A stretch of DNA of 31,277 nucleotides from Baffinella frigidus. Lineage: Eukaryota; Cryptophyceae; Cryptomonadales; Baffinellaceae. The notes under the pieces are model-generated. The model was not told the DNA's origin. It saw only the letters and a list, made by a program, of their open reading frames with translations, and did no database searches. Where the stretch lies: NCBI GenBank assembly GCA_026770585.1, contig MU647069.1, positions 145,306 to 176,582 of the forward strand. The letters run 5' to 3'. Shown piece after piece: positions 28,101 through 31,277 of the stretch (positions are counted from its first letter, which is position 1; each line of letters begins with the position of its first letter). A program made the translations under genes and the position numbers.

Positions 28101-31100
28101 AAACCCGAAACCCGAAACCCGAAACCTGCATCCTATGCGCCGCAACCCCAAACCCTAAACACTAACCTCCCGAAGCCCACGCCGGGTGAATCTCCTACAC
28201 CCGAACCCCGAAACTGTACATGTCAAACCCGAAACTCGAAACCTGAAGCCCGAAACCGTGAACCCTAAACCCTAACCCCGATATGCGATCACGTTTGGCC
28301 GCTGGGGGCCACCCCTAACGCAGAACACGCCGGGTACTCCCTACACCCAAGGAACCCCGAAGAGATCCGAAGAAACCCGAAAAAAAATCGAAGCCCTGAA
28401 CCCGAAGGAACCTGAAACCCGAAACCCGAAGCCAGGAACCCGAAACCCGAAGAAAACCGAAACCCGAAACCCGAAACCTCGATCGCGTTCGGGCGGTGGG
28501 GGACGCCCCTCCCGAAGCCTTCGCGTAGTTCTCCCGAAGCCCTGAATCCTCATCTGAAACCCGAACAACCCCGAAACACGAAACCCGAAGAAACCCGAAA
28601 CCTGCATCATTTGCGCCGCCACCCCACACCAATCCCTAAACCCTCAACCCTAAATCTCAAATCCCTAAACCCTGAACCCTAAACCCTAATTCCGAAATCT
28701 CAAATCACTAAAAACCCTAAACCCTAAACCCTTAACCCTAAACCCTAAACCCTAAACCCTAACCTCTAACCCCTAAACGCAGGGCTGTCCGTCGCGATCG
28801 GAGAGCCGATCCGCGTCCCACCCCAGGAGCTTCCTTAGCACCCCTGGTTTGTACCAGTCACGTCCAGGATGAGTGTGCTGTTCGGGTCCGGATCTCCGGA
28901 CTCGGCTTTCAAACGAACCCCCGGGTCGCTCGATAGCGGCTAAACCCTAACCCCTAACCCCATAACGCAGGGCTGCTGGTCGCGATCGGAGAGCCGATCC
29001 GCGTCCCGCCAAAGGTTACGAGCCCCCCTCCCCGAAACCATGGCCTAAATTCAGGGTAGTTGAGCCTATGGTATTGACTGCGGTAGGCCATAGCCAATAC
29101 CGTAGGATACCGTAACTACCCCGAATACCGGCCGTTACCCTATGAACTCGCCATCTGCAGCCCCTTAACAACTTCTTCTTCTTCTTCTTCTTCTTTATTA
29201 CTCTCGATACAGGTCCTAAATGAGGCCCTTGAGCCTTGAGTCGAGTGATACAAAAGTCTATGAGCCTTAAGACACGGGCCCGCCTCAGAGACAAGAGCTA
29301 CAATGGCTCCAGCGTCGCGGGTGAGTGTTCTGCATTAAAAGCCCCGTACGCTTGTTGACTGATCCGGGCCGTTTTTAAATAAGTAAAACGCACAAAAAAA
29401 AATGCGTTCAAAAACAAATGCGTACAAAAAAAACGATTCCACGGCTTCCGTGGAAGCCAACTGACCACTTAGCAGCCACCACGGTCTTCACGGATGCAGT
29501 CCATCTAAACGATGTGTACTAGAATATTATCCATTCACATCGGATTTCAACTGCATTTCCCCCGGATATCCGGGGGGGAAGGAACTCGGCCGCTGCTAAG
29601 TGGCCGGGAAGGGTTGGTATCGTTGCCAGCGTGTGAGTAACGTGTGTTCGCTCTGTGCGCAGCGCTTGGATCCAAGCGGGCTGCACCACCCGACACCCTA
29701 AACCCAAGCCATGAGCCCTAAGGCGCTTGGATCCCTGGGGGGGGGAGATAGTAGGTAGACAGGTATGTTGTTGGCCCCTACTTACAGGCCTGAGTAGGGG
29801 CGTACTACGCTACTCGCCACTCAAGGGAGGGATTTCGCAAAGCACGAGTTTCAACCGGGTATGATCGATCCCTCCAGCTGAGTGAAGTCTTCTCTGTCTC
29901 TCGCTCGCTCTCTCCCACTTAGCAGCCACCGAGGTCTTCACGGATGCAGTGCATCTAAACTATTTGTACTAGAATCTTATCCACTGCTATGGATTCCAAC
30001 CGGAATTTCCCCCGAGAATCCGGGGGGAAATATCTTCGGTCGCTGCTAAGTGGTGTGGAGGACCGATGCCACCAGTCGAGTGAAGTGTTTTCTCTCTTGT
30101 ATGCAGCCCTCGGATCCAAGTGCATCCCAAAGCCCTAAGCCCTAAGCCGGAAGCCCTAAGCCCTGAACCCTCACAGGCCCTAGCTGCCAAACCATAAGCC
30201 CAAAACCCAAAACCCAAAACTTAAAACCCAAAGCCCAAAGCCCCAAACCCCAAGCCCCAAGCCCCAAACCCCAAACCCCAAACCCGCAGCCCGCGGATCC
30301 GAGCGCAAAGCCCGACGAGGCGATCGTCGATCAGATCCACCAAAAGTTGACGCCCCACCCTCCTCAGATCCACCAAAAGTTGACCCCCCCCCCTCCTCAG
30401 ATCCACCAAAAGTTGACTCCCCCCTCTGCTCAGATCCACCAAAAGTTGACGCCCTTCAAAATTCACACCCACAAACTTTGATACATCCTAGTCAATTCAG
30501 CTACTAACCATTATCGTAAAGGTCTCTCTCTCGTCAACCAAGGTGTCTCCTCCTAATTTCATCTCGGTACATGCCAGAATCTGTCCTGATAAAAAGGCGT
30601 AAGATAGCATCATTTGATGCCTAAAGTAGCATAAACACCCTTACCTTCCGCGTGGGGAGACTAAGATAGCGGGACAGGTTGGGTCTTGTTCCGGAATTAA
30701 ATTGATACAGGTCTCTCACACATGTCAAGAACCATCCCCCTCGCTAGTCAGCACAGAAGGTGCATCTCTCTCACTGATCAGTACAGGGTTCCCTCACTGA
30801 TGAGTACAGGTCTCTTTCGCCGATCGATTGAGGTCTCCTACACTCGTCAAACAATGTCTCTCTCACTGATCAGTACATGTTTCTCTCCAACCAACCCTCA
30901 CGGGCGGACCAAATTGACGATTTTCGACCTTTTGTGCAAAGCACTTTTAAAACTCCCAAAACCTGACCTTTGTGGGAGAATGTGGCTTTTAACCTTATAT
31001 TGTTTTTGTCAGCGGGGTCACTTCCAACCCCGCTGCAAGGGGAAAATGGCTCCAAGAATTCGTTGATTTGGTCTCATCGTGAGGGTTGGTGGTCACAATC

Positions 31101-31176
31101 ATGAGTAACTCTCTCTCTCTCGATGCACAGGTACGTGGAAGCCCTGCAGAAGCTGTTCGAAGAGTTCAAGCTCGAG
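15878..31176 (+). CDS. DGAT2: DGAT2-type acyl-CoA:diacylglycerol acyltransferase, 15 exons
   Basis: Exons: 15878-15956, 17122-17223, 18089-18174, 20029-20092, 21188-21235, 22327-22438, 23065-23093, 24267-24357, 25086-25148, 26378-26421, 26871-26967, 27790-27859, 28971-29014, 30290-30345, 31131-31176. All 14 junctions keep frame and use GT-AG. In the spliced peptide (numbered from exon 1) residues 38-60 and 62-83 are hydrophobic, as in the membrane hairpin of the family. YLFGFHPHA (127-135) holds the HPH catalytic motif, with Ala where HPHG is usual. IGGEAE is at 209-214, GGRKGF at 228-233, HGAHIVP at 240-246, IGEPI at 300-304 and LFEEFK at 336-341. The family transfers an acyl chain from acyl-CoA to diacylglycerol in the ER, the last step of triacylglycerol synthesis. 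Mono- or wax-ester activity by a relative cannot be excluded. The start codon and C-terminal end are not located. Confidence 0.9.
16123..16391 (+). repeat. 3'-partial copies of DGAT2 exon 1 (two)
   Basis: Copies at 16123-16175 and about 16344-16391 each end in the donor TACAA|GTGAGC. The first differs from the intact exon at three positions over 53 nt, all silent third positions; the second has several replacements. Confidence 0.85.
16480..16650 (+). repeat. Telomere-like CCCTAAA array in intron 1
   Basis: CCCTAAA and CCCTGAA heptamers with interruptions; smaller patches at about 15962-15985, 16085-16110 and 16185-16260. Confidence 0.85.
16776..17038 (+). repeat. 5'-partial copies of DGAT2 exon 2 (three)
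   Basis: 16776-16818, about 16922-16930 and 16996-17038 each follow a CTCTCTCTCGAGCAG-type acceptor and match the beginning of exon 2 (GACGCACCTCTACGACGGG). The two longer ones stop at GCGTTCTGG, after which GTACAA follows instead of the exon's continuation. Confidence 0.85.
17122..17223 (+). CDS. DGAT2: DGAT2 exon 2, first membrane helix
   Basis: 102 nt between gcctgcag| and CTCAC|gtataa. It encodes THLYDGSPLTKAFW then AGLMLNNVIFLQGFALLGL, a hydrophobic stretch suited to the first transmembrane segment. Phase joins exon 1 (AA|G) and exon 3 (AC|G). Confidence 0.9.
17265..17508 (+). repeat. 3'-partial copies of DGAT2 exon 2, in telomere-like DNA
   Basis: 17265-17286 and 17493-17508 resemble the exon's last bases (CTTCGCGCTACTCGGCCTCA) and are followed by GT. 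The DNA around them is CCCTAAA, CCCGAAA, CCATAAA and CCCAAAA heptamers. Confidence 0.7.
17576..17737. mobile_element. CCACACAGCGGGCT family element, full copy
   Basis: 162 bp with ends CCACACAGCGG and CCGCTGTGTGG, the most complete member in the window. The interior has ACCCTACGGTAGGCAACCCG and ATCTCGGCCCGAAATGGGCC. Confidence 0.85.
17844..18054. mobile_element. MITE, CCACTCGAGAATGC family, copy 3
   Basis: The ends are CCACTCGAGAATGCTAGAG and TAGCGTTCTCGTGTGG, flanked by AT on both sides (17842-17843 and 18055-18056). A secondary hairpin pairs AGTAACCTCG with CGAGGTTACT and ACCAGGATAAG with CTTATCCTGGT. Confidence 0.9.
18089..18174 (+). CDS. DGAT2: DGAT2 exon 3, second membrane helix
   Basis: 86 nt between tttggcag| and CACCG|gtactc. 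It encodes WAALPRYVALPFILGYFLNM then VTSKAQYT, hydrophobic at its centre. The donor runs straight into a CT microsatellite. Confidence 0.9.
18178..18300. repeat. (CT)n microsatellite
   Basis: CTCT/CTCG/GCGC tract directly after the exon 3 donor. A similar tract (18697-18776) directly follows the last partial exon 3 copy. Confidence 0.95.
18307..18693 (+). repeat. 3'-partial copies of DGAT2 exon 3 (three)
   Basis: 18307-18348 is identical to the last 42 nt of exon 3 and ends at GT. 18538-18590 is diverged, with TAC changed to the stop TAG. 18665-18693 keeps only GTCACGTCCA and the donor side. AT-rich TATGTAATTATTACT repeats lie between them. Confidence 0.9.
18998..19185. repeat. (GA)n/(GC)n microsatellite
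   Basis: GAGA runs with GCGCGC and GATAGA interruptions. Confidence 0.95.
19221..19848 (+). repeat. 5'-partial copies of DGAT2 exon 4 (three)
   Basis: About 19221-19246, 19436-19461 and 19822-19848 follow AG and resemble GAGAACCACTCGAAAAGCTA. The second and third retain GKHSNSYV- and EKHSKSYL-like codons. Each is followed by AAGGTTTxGGGT-like intron sequence, so intron DNA was duplicated with the exon piece. Confidence 0.75.
19629..19766. repeat. Near-perfect hairpin, about 55-bp arms
   Basis: TAGAGCGTTTGCGGTAATTG to the complementary CAATTACCGCAAACGCTCTA, with GTCCGTTTTGGACG and CCGGTTTTCC inner pairing. Confidence 0.9.
20029..20092 (+). CDS. DGAT2: DGAT2 exon 4
   Basis: 64 nt between cgtggcag| and TTTGG|gtgcgc. 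It encodes ENHSKSYAASKEYASILEYF, ending at the conserved Tyr-Phe that follows the membrane hairpin in the family. Confidence 0.85.
20194..20309. repeat. 3'-partial copies of DGAT2 exon 4 (one inverted, one direct)
   Basis: 20194-20211 is the reverse complement of TCCATCCTGGAATACTT. 20277-20309 is direct, ends in TTTGG|GTGCGC and carries a stop (TAG) in place of TAC. The following intron bases (CTCACCACATTT) are duplicated too. Confidence 0.8.
20576..20692. mobile_element. CCACACAGCGGGCT family element, diverged copy
   Basis: GCACACAGAGGGCTCCCAAGG on the left and GGCCTACTGCAGGGTCCTAT on the right match the family. The interior carries TTCGGCCCGAT. Confidence 0.6.
20693..20959. other. Intron stretch with GAGGCGGGCCT minisatellite
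   Basis: Four short units of CCCGAGG(C/T)GGGCCT type at about 20850-20945, otherwise unassigned intron sequence. Confidence 0.5.
20960..21180 (+). repeat. Telomere-like CCCTAAA/CCCGAAA array
   Basis: Blocks of CCCGAAA followed by CCCTAAA and degenerate forms, ending just before exon 5. Confidence 0.9.
21188..21235 (+). CDS. DGAT2: DGAT2 exon 5
   Basis: 48 nt between cgatag| and GAGCA|gtgcgc. It encodes MRIALPDSLNLDEKE and its last two bases complete a Gln with exon 6. This gives LNLDEKEQ just before YLFGFHPH, the usual spacing between the Tyr-Phe motif and HPHG in DGAT2 proteins. Confidence 0.85.
21305..21615 (+). repeat. 3'-partial copies of DGAT2 exon 5 (four)
   Basis: 21305-21333, 21372-21381, 21445-21473 and 21587-21615 reproduce GACTCGCTCAACCTCGACGA then GAAAGAGCA and its donor GTGCGCACCC. 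They are spaced 70-140 bp apart in CCCGAAA-type heptamers, which continue to 21730. Confidence 0.95.
21731..22326. other. Intron 5 remainder
   Basis: C-rich heptamer-like sequence to about 21860, then ordinary sequence. A short repeat (TTAGAGCCACGAACCAAGGTG and TTGGCGCCACGAACATTCA) occurs near 22180 and 22225. An open frame runs into exon 6 but the spliced phase places the exon start at 22327. Confidence 0.5.
22327..22438 (+). CDS. DGAT2: DGAT2 exon 6, HPH catalytic motif
   Basis: 112 nt between tttgcag| and GACAAG|gtgtgc. It begins YLFGFHPHAVHAIGSFVTTW and ends FRKFPGTVDK. The His-Pro-His core is intact; Ala follows where Gly is usual. FPG is the conserved motif that follows in the family. 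Confidence 0.95.
22439..23064. repeat. Intron 6: heptamers and a TTTGTTCGTGGTGCTAAAA minisatellite
   Basis: CCCTAAA/CCCTGAA/CCCGACT units at about 22445-22650, then two interleaved short repeats, AGCAACTTT(A/G) and CTTTGTTCGTGGTGCTAAAA of about 24 bp, from about 22685 to 23050. Confidence 0.8.
23065..23093 (+). CDS. DGAT2: DGAT2 exon 7, 29-nt microexon
   Basis: Between cttttcag| and CTCTG|gtgatg. It encodes MKCGAASVL plus the first two bases of Trp. It supplies the segment expected between FPG and the PWVRE motif, and both phases fit. Its ATG is internal, not a start. Confidence 0.8.
23105..23232 (-). mobile_element. MITE, CCACACGGTGG family, copy 3
   Basis: The ends are CCACACGGCGGACTACGAAC and CCACCGTGTGG. 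Reverse orientation to copies 1 and 2. It lies 11 bp after the exon 7 donor. Confidence 0.85.
23233..23650. other. Intron 7, left part
   Basis: A degenerate roughly 40-bp tandem repeat (CTTTxTTGACACCCxTTTGCxGAGA, GAAAGAAAGxAC) occupies about 23245-23400. The remainder is unassigned. Confidence 0.5.
23651..24138 (+). repeat. 5'-partial copies of DGAT2 exon 8 (three)
   Basis: 23651-23672 (GTATGTTCCGTGCGTGGGAC), 23956-23992 (GCGAGACGGTGCTCTGGAGC onward) and 24093-24138 (GTACATTCCGTGGGTTCGCG onward). The first and third follow AG. GTGACAGAAGGGC repeats lie near 23890-23940. Confidence 0.85.
24137..24247. mobile_element. TCTCGGAAGATAACTG family element, copy 2
   Basis: TCTCATTTCGCAAAATAACTG to AATTAAATGAAAACGCT matches 14912-15020; the right end is missing. 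It abuts the third partial copy of exon 8. Confidence 0.8.
24267..24357 (+). CDS. DGAT2: DGAT2 exon 8
   Basis: 91 nt between ttgtag| and GGCGCG|gtgagc. It encodes YVPWVRETLLWSGWIDAGRK then TLDKHLSKGA, equivalent to the P-RE...G--DASR...L region of DGAT2. It starts AG|GTACGT. Confidence 0.9.
24428..25029 (+). repeat. 3'-partial copies of DGAT2 exon 8 (four)
   Basis: 24428-24449, 24580-24609, 24801-24872 and 24990-25029 contain GAGCACTTGTCAAGGGGCGC-like sequence and most end at a GTGA donor. The third and fourth share an AAGACCCAAGACCC expansion, so they derive from one another. A TTC-rich tract (24470-24570) lies between. Confidence 0.9.
24636..24704. mobile_element. Palindromic MITE, CCACTAGCCCTTGG family, short copy
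   Basis: CCACCGGCCCTGGGAGGTTG pairs with CACTTCCAAGGGCTAGTGG. AA lies on both sides. Confidence 0.8.
25086..25148 (+). CDS. DGAT2: DGAT2 exon 9, GGEAE motif
   Basis: 63 nt between ctcggcag| and GACAAG|gtacct. It encodes SIGIVIGGEAEPLATENGKD plus K, the conserved GGxxE segment that precedes RKGF. The frame is also open upstream, so a longer exon is possible, but this start restores the usual spacing. Confidence 0.9.
25150..25400 (+). repeat. Telomere-like array in intron 9
   Basis: CCCTAAA, CCCTACA, CCCTCAA and CCCCAAA blocks; a second array is at about 25515-25695. Confidence 0.9.
25485..26247 (+). repeat. 5'-partial copies of DGAT2 exon 10 (five)
   Basis: 25485, 25699, 25876, 26075 and 26195 each follow AG (TGCAG in three) and begin GTGGTGCTTGGGGGGCGCAAGG or a variant. 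26195-26247 has the whole exon 10 and runs on without an intron into nine bases of exon 11. The intron sequence before copies 3 and 5 is also shared (25762-25875 and 26108-26194). Confidence 0.95.
25968..26066. repeat. Dispersed repeat TTTATTACTCTCGATACAGG, copy 1
   Basis: A TTC-rich tract, TCTCGATACAGGTCCTAAAT and CCTTGAGCCTTGAG recur at 29165-29285. Confidence 0.85.
26378..26421 (+). CDS. DGAT2: DGAT2 exon 10, RKGF motif
   Basis: 44 nt between gggtgcag| and GATGCG|gtttcg. It encodes VVLGGRKGFIRLAM and two bases of Arg. It starts AG|GTGGTG. Confidence 0.95.
26428..26610 (+). repeat. Telomere-like CCCTAAA array in intron 10
   Basis: Mostly perfect CCCTAAA heptamers. Confidence 0.95.
26625..26667 (+). 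repeat. Internally deleted copy of DGAT2 exon 11
   Basis: Identical to the first 40 nt of exon 11 (to CACCTG), then CAG|GTT, the exon's own last bases and donor. It could splice in frame but would lack the middle of the exon. Confidence 0.85.
26704..26821 (-). repeat. Inverted chimera of exon 11 and exon 12 pieces
   Basis: Read on the minus strand: NDTFSFHYHFLKG-like codons of exon 11's 3' part, then TTCGGCCGCTGG twice and exon 12's 3' part (GGCACGCCCCTCCCGAAGCC). The 0.8 kb of intron 11 is absent. Confidence 0.85.
26871..26967 (+). CDS. DGAT2: DGAT2 exon 11, GAHIVP motif
   Basis: 97 nt between cccctgcag| and CTTCAG|gttctc. It encodes HGAHIVPTYTFHLNDTFSFH then YHFLKGPRLALQ, matching the GA-LVP-(Y/F)-F segment of DGAT2. 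Confidence 0.95.
26985..27560. repeat. Intron 11: TTTAGGG/TTTCGGG-type repeats
   Basis: Here the G-rich strand is on +, opposite to most of the window. It also has GTTGTAAA/GTTCCTGTGTTAGG short repeats (27225-27370) and an inverted 3' piece of exon 12 (27491-27511). Confidence 0.8.
27567..27707 (+). repeat. 5'-partial copies of DGAT2 exon 12 (two)
   Basis: 27567-27586 and 27673-27707 follow GGCCTGCAG and match AGAATGACGCAGGTGTGCAT; the second extends through ATCACGTTCGG. Confidence 0.9.
27790..27859 (+). CDS. DGAT2: DGAT2 exon 12
   Basis: 70 nt between gggtgcag| and GCCTG|gtactc. It encodes RMTQVCIPITFGRWGTPLPK then PTP, equivalent to the FxGRxxxPxPxP region of the family. Confidence 0.9.
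27954..28530 (+). repeat. 3'-partial copies of DGAT2 exon 12 (five)
   Basis: 27954-27972, 28069-28087, 28166-28185, 28287-28333 and 28481-28530 carry CCTCCCGAAGCCCACGCCGG or a variant. Four are followed by GTGAGT, GTCCCT, GTGAAT or GTACTC; the last is decayed. CCCGAAA heptamers fill the spacers. Confidence 0.95.
28625..28775 (+). repeat. Telomere-like CCCTAAA array in intron 12
   Basis: CCCTAAA heptamers with minor variants. Confidence 0.9.
28783..28824 (+). repeat. 5'-partial copy of DGAT2 exon 13
   Basis: After aacgcag: GGCTGTCCGTCGCGATCGGA to CCCACCC, encoding LSVAIGEPIRVPP, then divergence with no donor and an in-frame TAG. Confidence 0.9.
28971..29014 (+). CDS. DGAT2: DGAT2 exon 13, GEPI motif
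   Basis: 44 nt between taacgcag| and CCAAAG|gttacg. It encodes LLVAIGEPIRVPPK, the conserved (V/I)G-PI motif near the C-terminus. Confidence 0.95.
29038..29285. repeat. Two dispersed repeats side by side
   Basis: 29038-29147 matches 2739-2837 (CATGGCCTAAATTCAGGG). 29165-29285 matches 25968-26066, beginning with a TTC tract. Confidence 0.85.
29465..29603. mobile_element. MITE, CCACTTAGCAGC family, copy 2
   Basis: 139 bp with ends CCACTTAGCAGC and GCTGCTAAGTGG. No target duplication is visible. Confidence 0.9.
29663..30127 (+). repeat. 5'-partial copies of DGAT2 exon 14 (two)
   Basis: 29663-29684 (CGCTTGGATCCAAGCGGGCT) and 30107-30127 (CCCTCGGATCCAAGTGCATC) follow TGCGCAG and TATGCAG and match CCCGCGGATCCGAGCGCAAA of the intact exon. 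AGTGAAGT intron sequence before the second recurs near 29880. Confidence 0.8.
29915..30053. mobile_element. MITE, CCACTTAGCAGC family, copy 3
   Basis: 139 bp, same ends as copies 1 and 2; interrupts the duplicated exon 14 approach sequence. Confidence 0.9.
30128..30289 (+). repeat. CCCTAAG/CCCAAAA/CCCCAAG heptamer array
   Basis: Heptamers of several variants run up to the exon 14 acceptor. Confidence 0.85.
30290..30345 (+). CDS. DGAT2: DGAT2 exon 14
   Basis: 56 nt between acccgcag| and CAAAA|gttgac. It encodes PADPSAKPDEAIVDQIHQ and two bases of Lys, equivalent to the P---VD--H--Y segment before the C-terminal helix. Confidence 0.85.
30365..30444 (+). repeat. 3'-partial copies of DGAT2 exon 14 (three)
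   Basis: 30365-30378, 30398-30411 and 30431-30444 repeat CAGATCCACCAAAA|GTTGAC in a 33-bp tandem array continuous with the exon's own end. Confidence 0.95.
30515..30886. repeat. Degenerate GGTCTCTCTCACTGATCAGTACA repeat
   Basis: Roughly 25-40-bp units with ACTGATCAGTACA and AGGTCTC. The T/C-rich ACAGGT motif resembles the exon 15 acceptor (GCACAG|GTACGT), so these may be decayed 5' copies. Confidence 0.5.
30887..31092. mobile_element. CCACCAACCCTCACGG family element, copy 3
   Basis: CCAACCAACCCTCACGGGC to CGTGAGGGTTGGTGG, with interior AAAACTCCCA and GCGGGGTCACTTCCAACCCC hairpins shared with copies 1 and 2. It ends 38 bp before exon 15. Confidence 0.85.
31131..31176 (+). CDS. DGAT2: DGAT2 exon 15 (last in window)
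   Basis: After gatgcacag it encodes YVEALQKLFEEFKLE, the conserved C-terminal helix (Y---L--LF---K). The donor may be GAG|gtccat (31176) or CTC|gtgaga (31197); both are phase 0. The residues after the helix must lie beyond the window. Confidence 0.85.
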
Positions 31177-31199
31177 GTCCATTCCCGATGCCTCCTCGT

Positions 31200-31277
31200 G
31201 AGAGAGAGGGGGGGGGGGAGAGAGAGAGAGGGAGGAAGGGAGGGATGGAGAGAGGGAGAGAGAGAGAGGAGAGGGGG
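31200..31277. repeat. (GA)n/G-rich microsatellite at window edge
   Basis: GAGA with poly-G; runs off the window. Confidence 0.95.

Noticed and set aside
1-31277. tRNA, rRNA or other structural RNA genes
   Set aside because: I looked for tRNA T-arm motifs and conserved rRNA segments and found none that I can support.

Overview
The window is nuclear DNA from a eukaryote, most likely a unicellular alga or other protist. It has spliced genes with canonical GT-AG introns, plant/alveolate-type telomere-like heptamers (CCCTAAA/TTTAGGG) scattered through introns and intergenic DNA, (CT)n/(GA)n microsatellites, and many short inverted-repeat elements. The MYND protein and the spliced DGAT2-like protein resemble, from memory, proteins of algae with complex plastids. 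The lineage cannot be fixed from the sequence alone.

The best-supported gene fills the right half (+ strand, 15878 to beyond 31176). It encodes a DGAT2-type acyl-CoA:diacylglycerol acyltransferase. I traced 15 short exons (29-112 nt) whose splice phases agree at all 14 junctions. They give 343 residues in order: two membrane segments, an HPH catalytic motif, GGEAE, RKGF, GAHIVP, GEPI and a C-terminal LFxxFK helix. About 1 kb of code is spread over 15.3 kb. The first and last exons lie outside what I can define.

The striking feature is how the introns are built. Most exons are accompanied by several decayed partial copies. Copies of an exon's 5' part, with their own AG acceptor, lie upstream of the intact exon. 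Copies of its 3' part, with their own GT donor, lie downstream. The introns therefore look as though they grew outward from exon borders by tandem duplication, and were then filled with telomere-like heptamers, microsatellites and inverted-repeat elements.

A second gene lies on the minus strand at 11723-13212: a MYND zinc-finger protein of two visible exons. Its large exon carries a 13-bp insertion that breaks the frame, and that exon is flanked by two 146-bp inverted arms differing at 2 positions.

The left 11 kb is mostly repeats. Two phase-0 exons encoding coiled-coil-like peptide (2173-2235, 4410-4481) and an Ala/Pro-rich possible terminal exon (9118-9207) point to a third gene on the + strand that I cannot name.

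At least six short element families share the ends CCAC...GTGG, and the same families recur throughout the window. Most long open frames here are low-complexity translations of microsatellites or heptamer arrays and are not genes.
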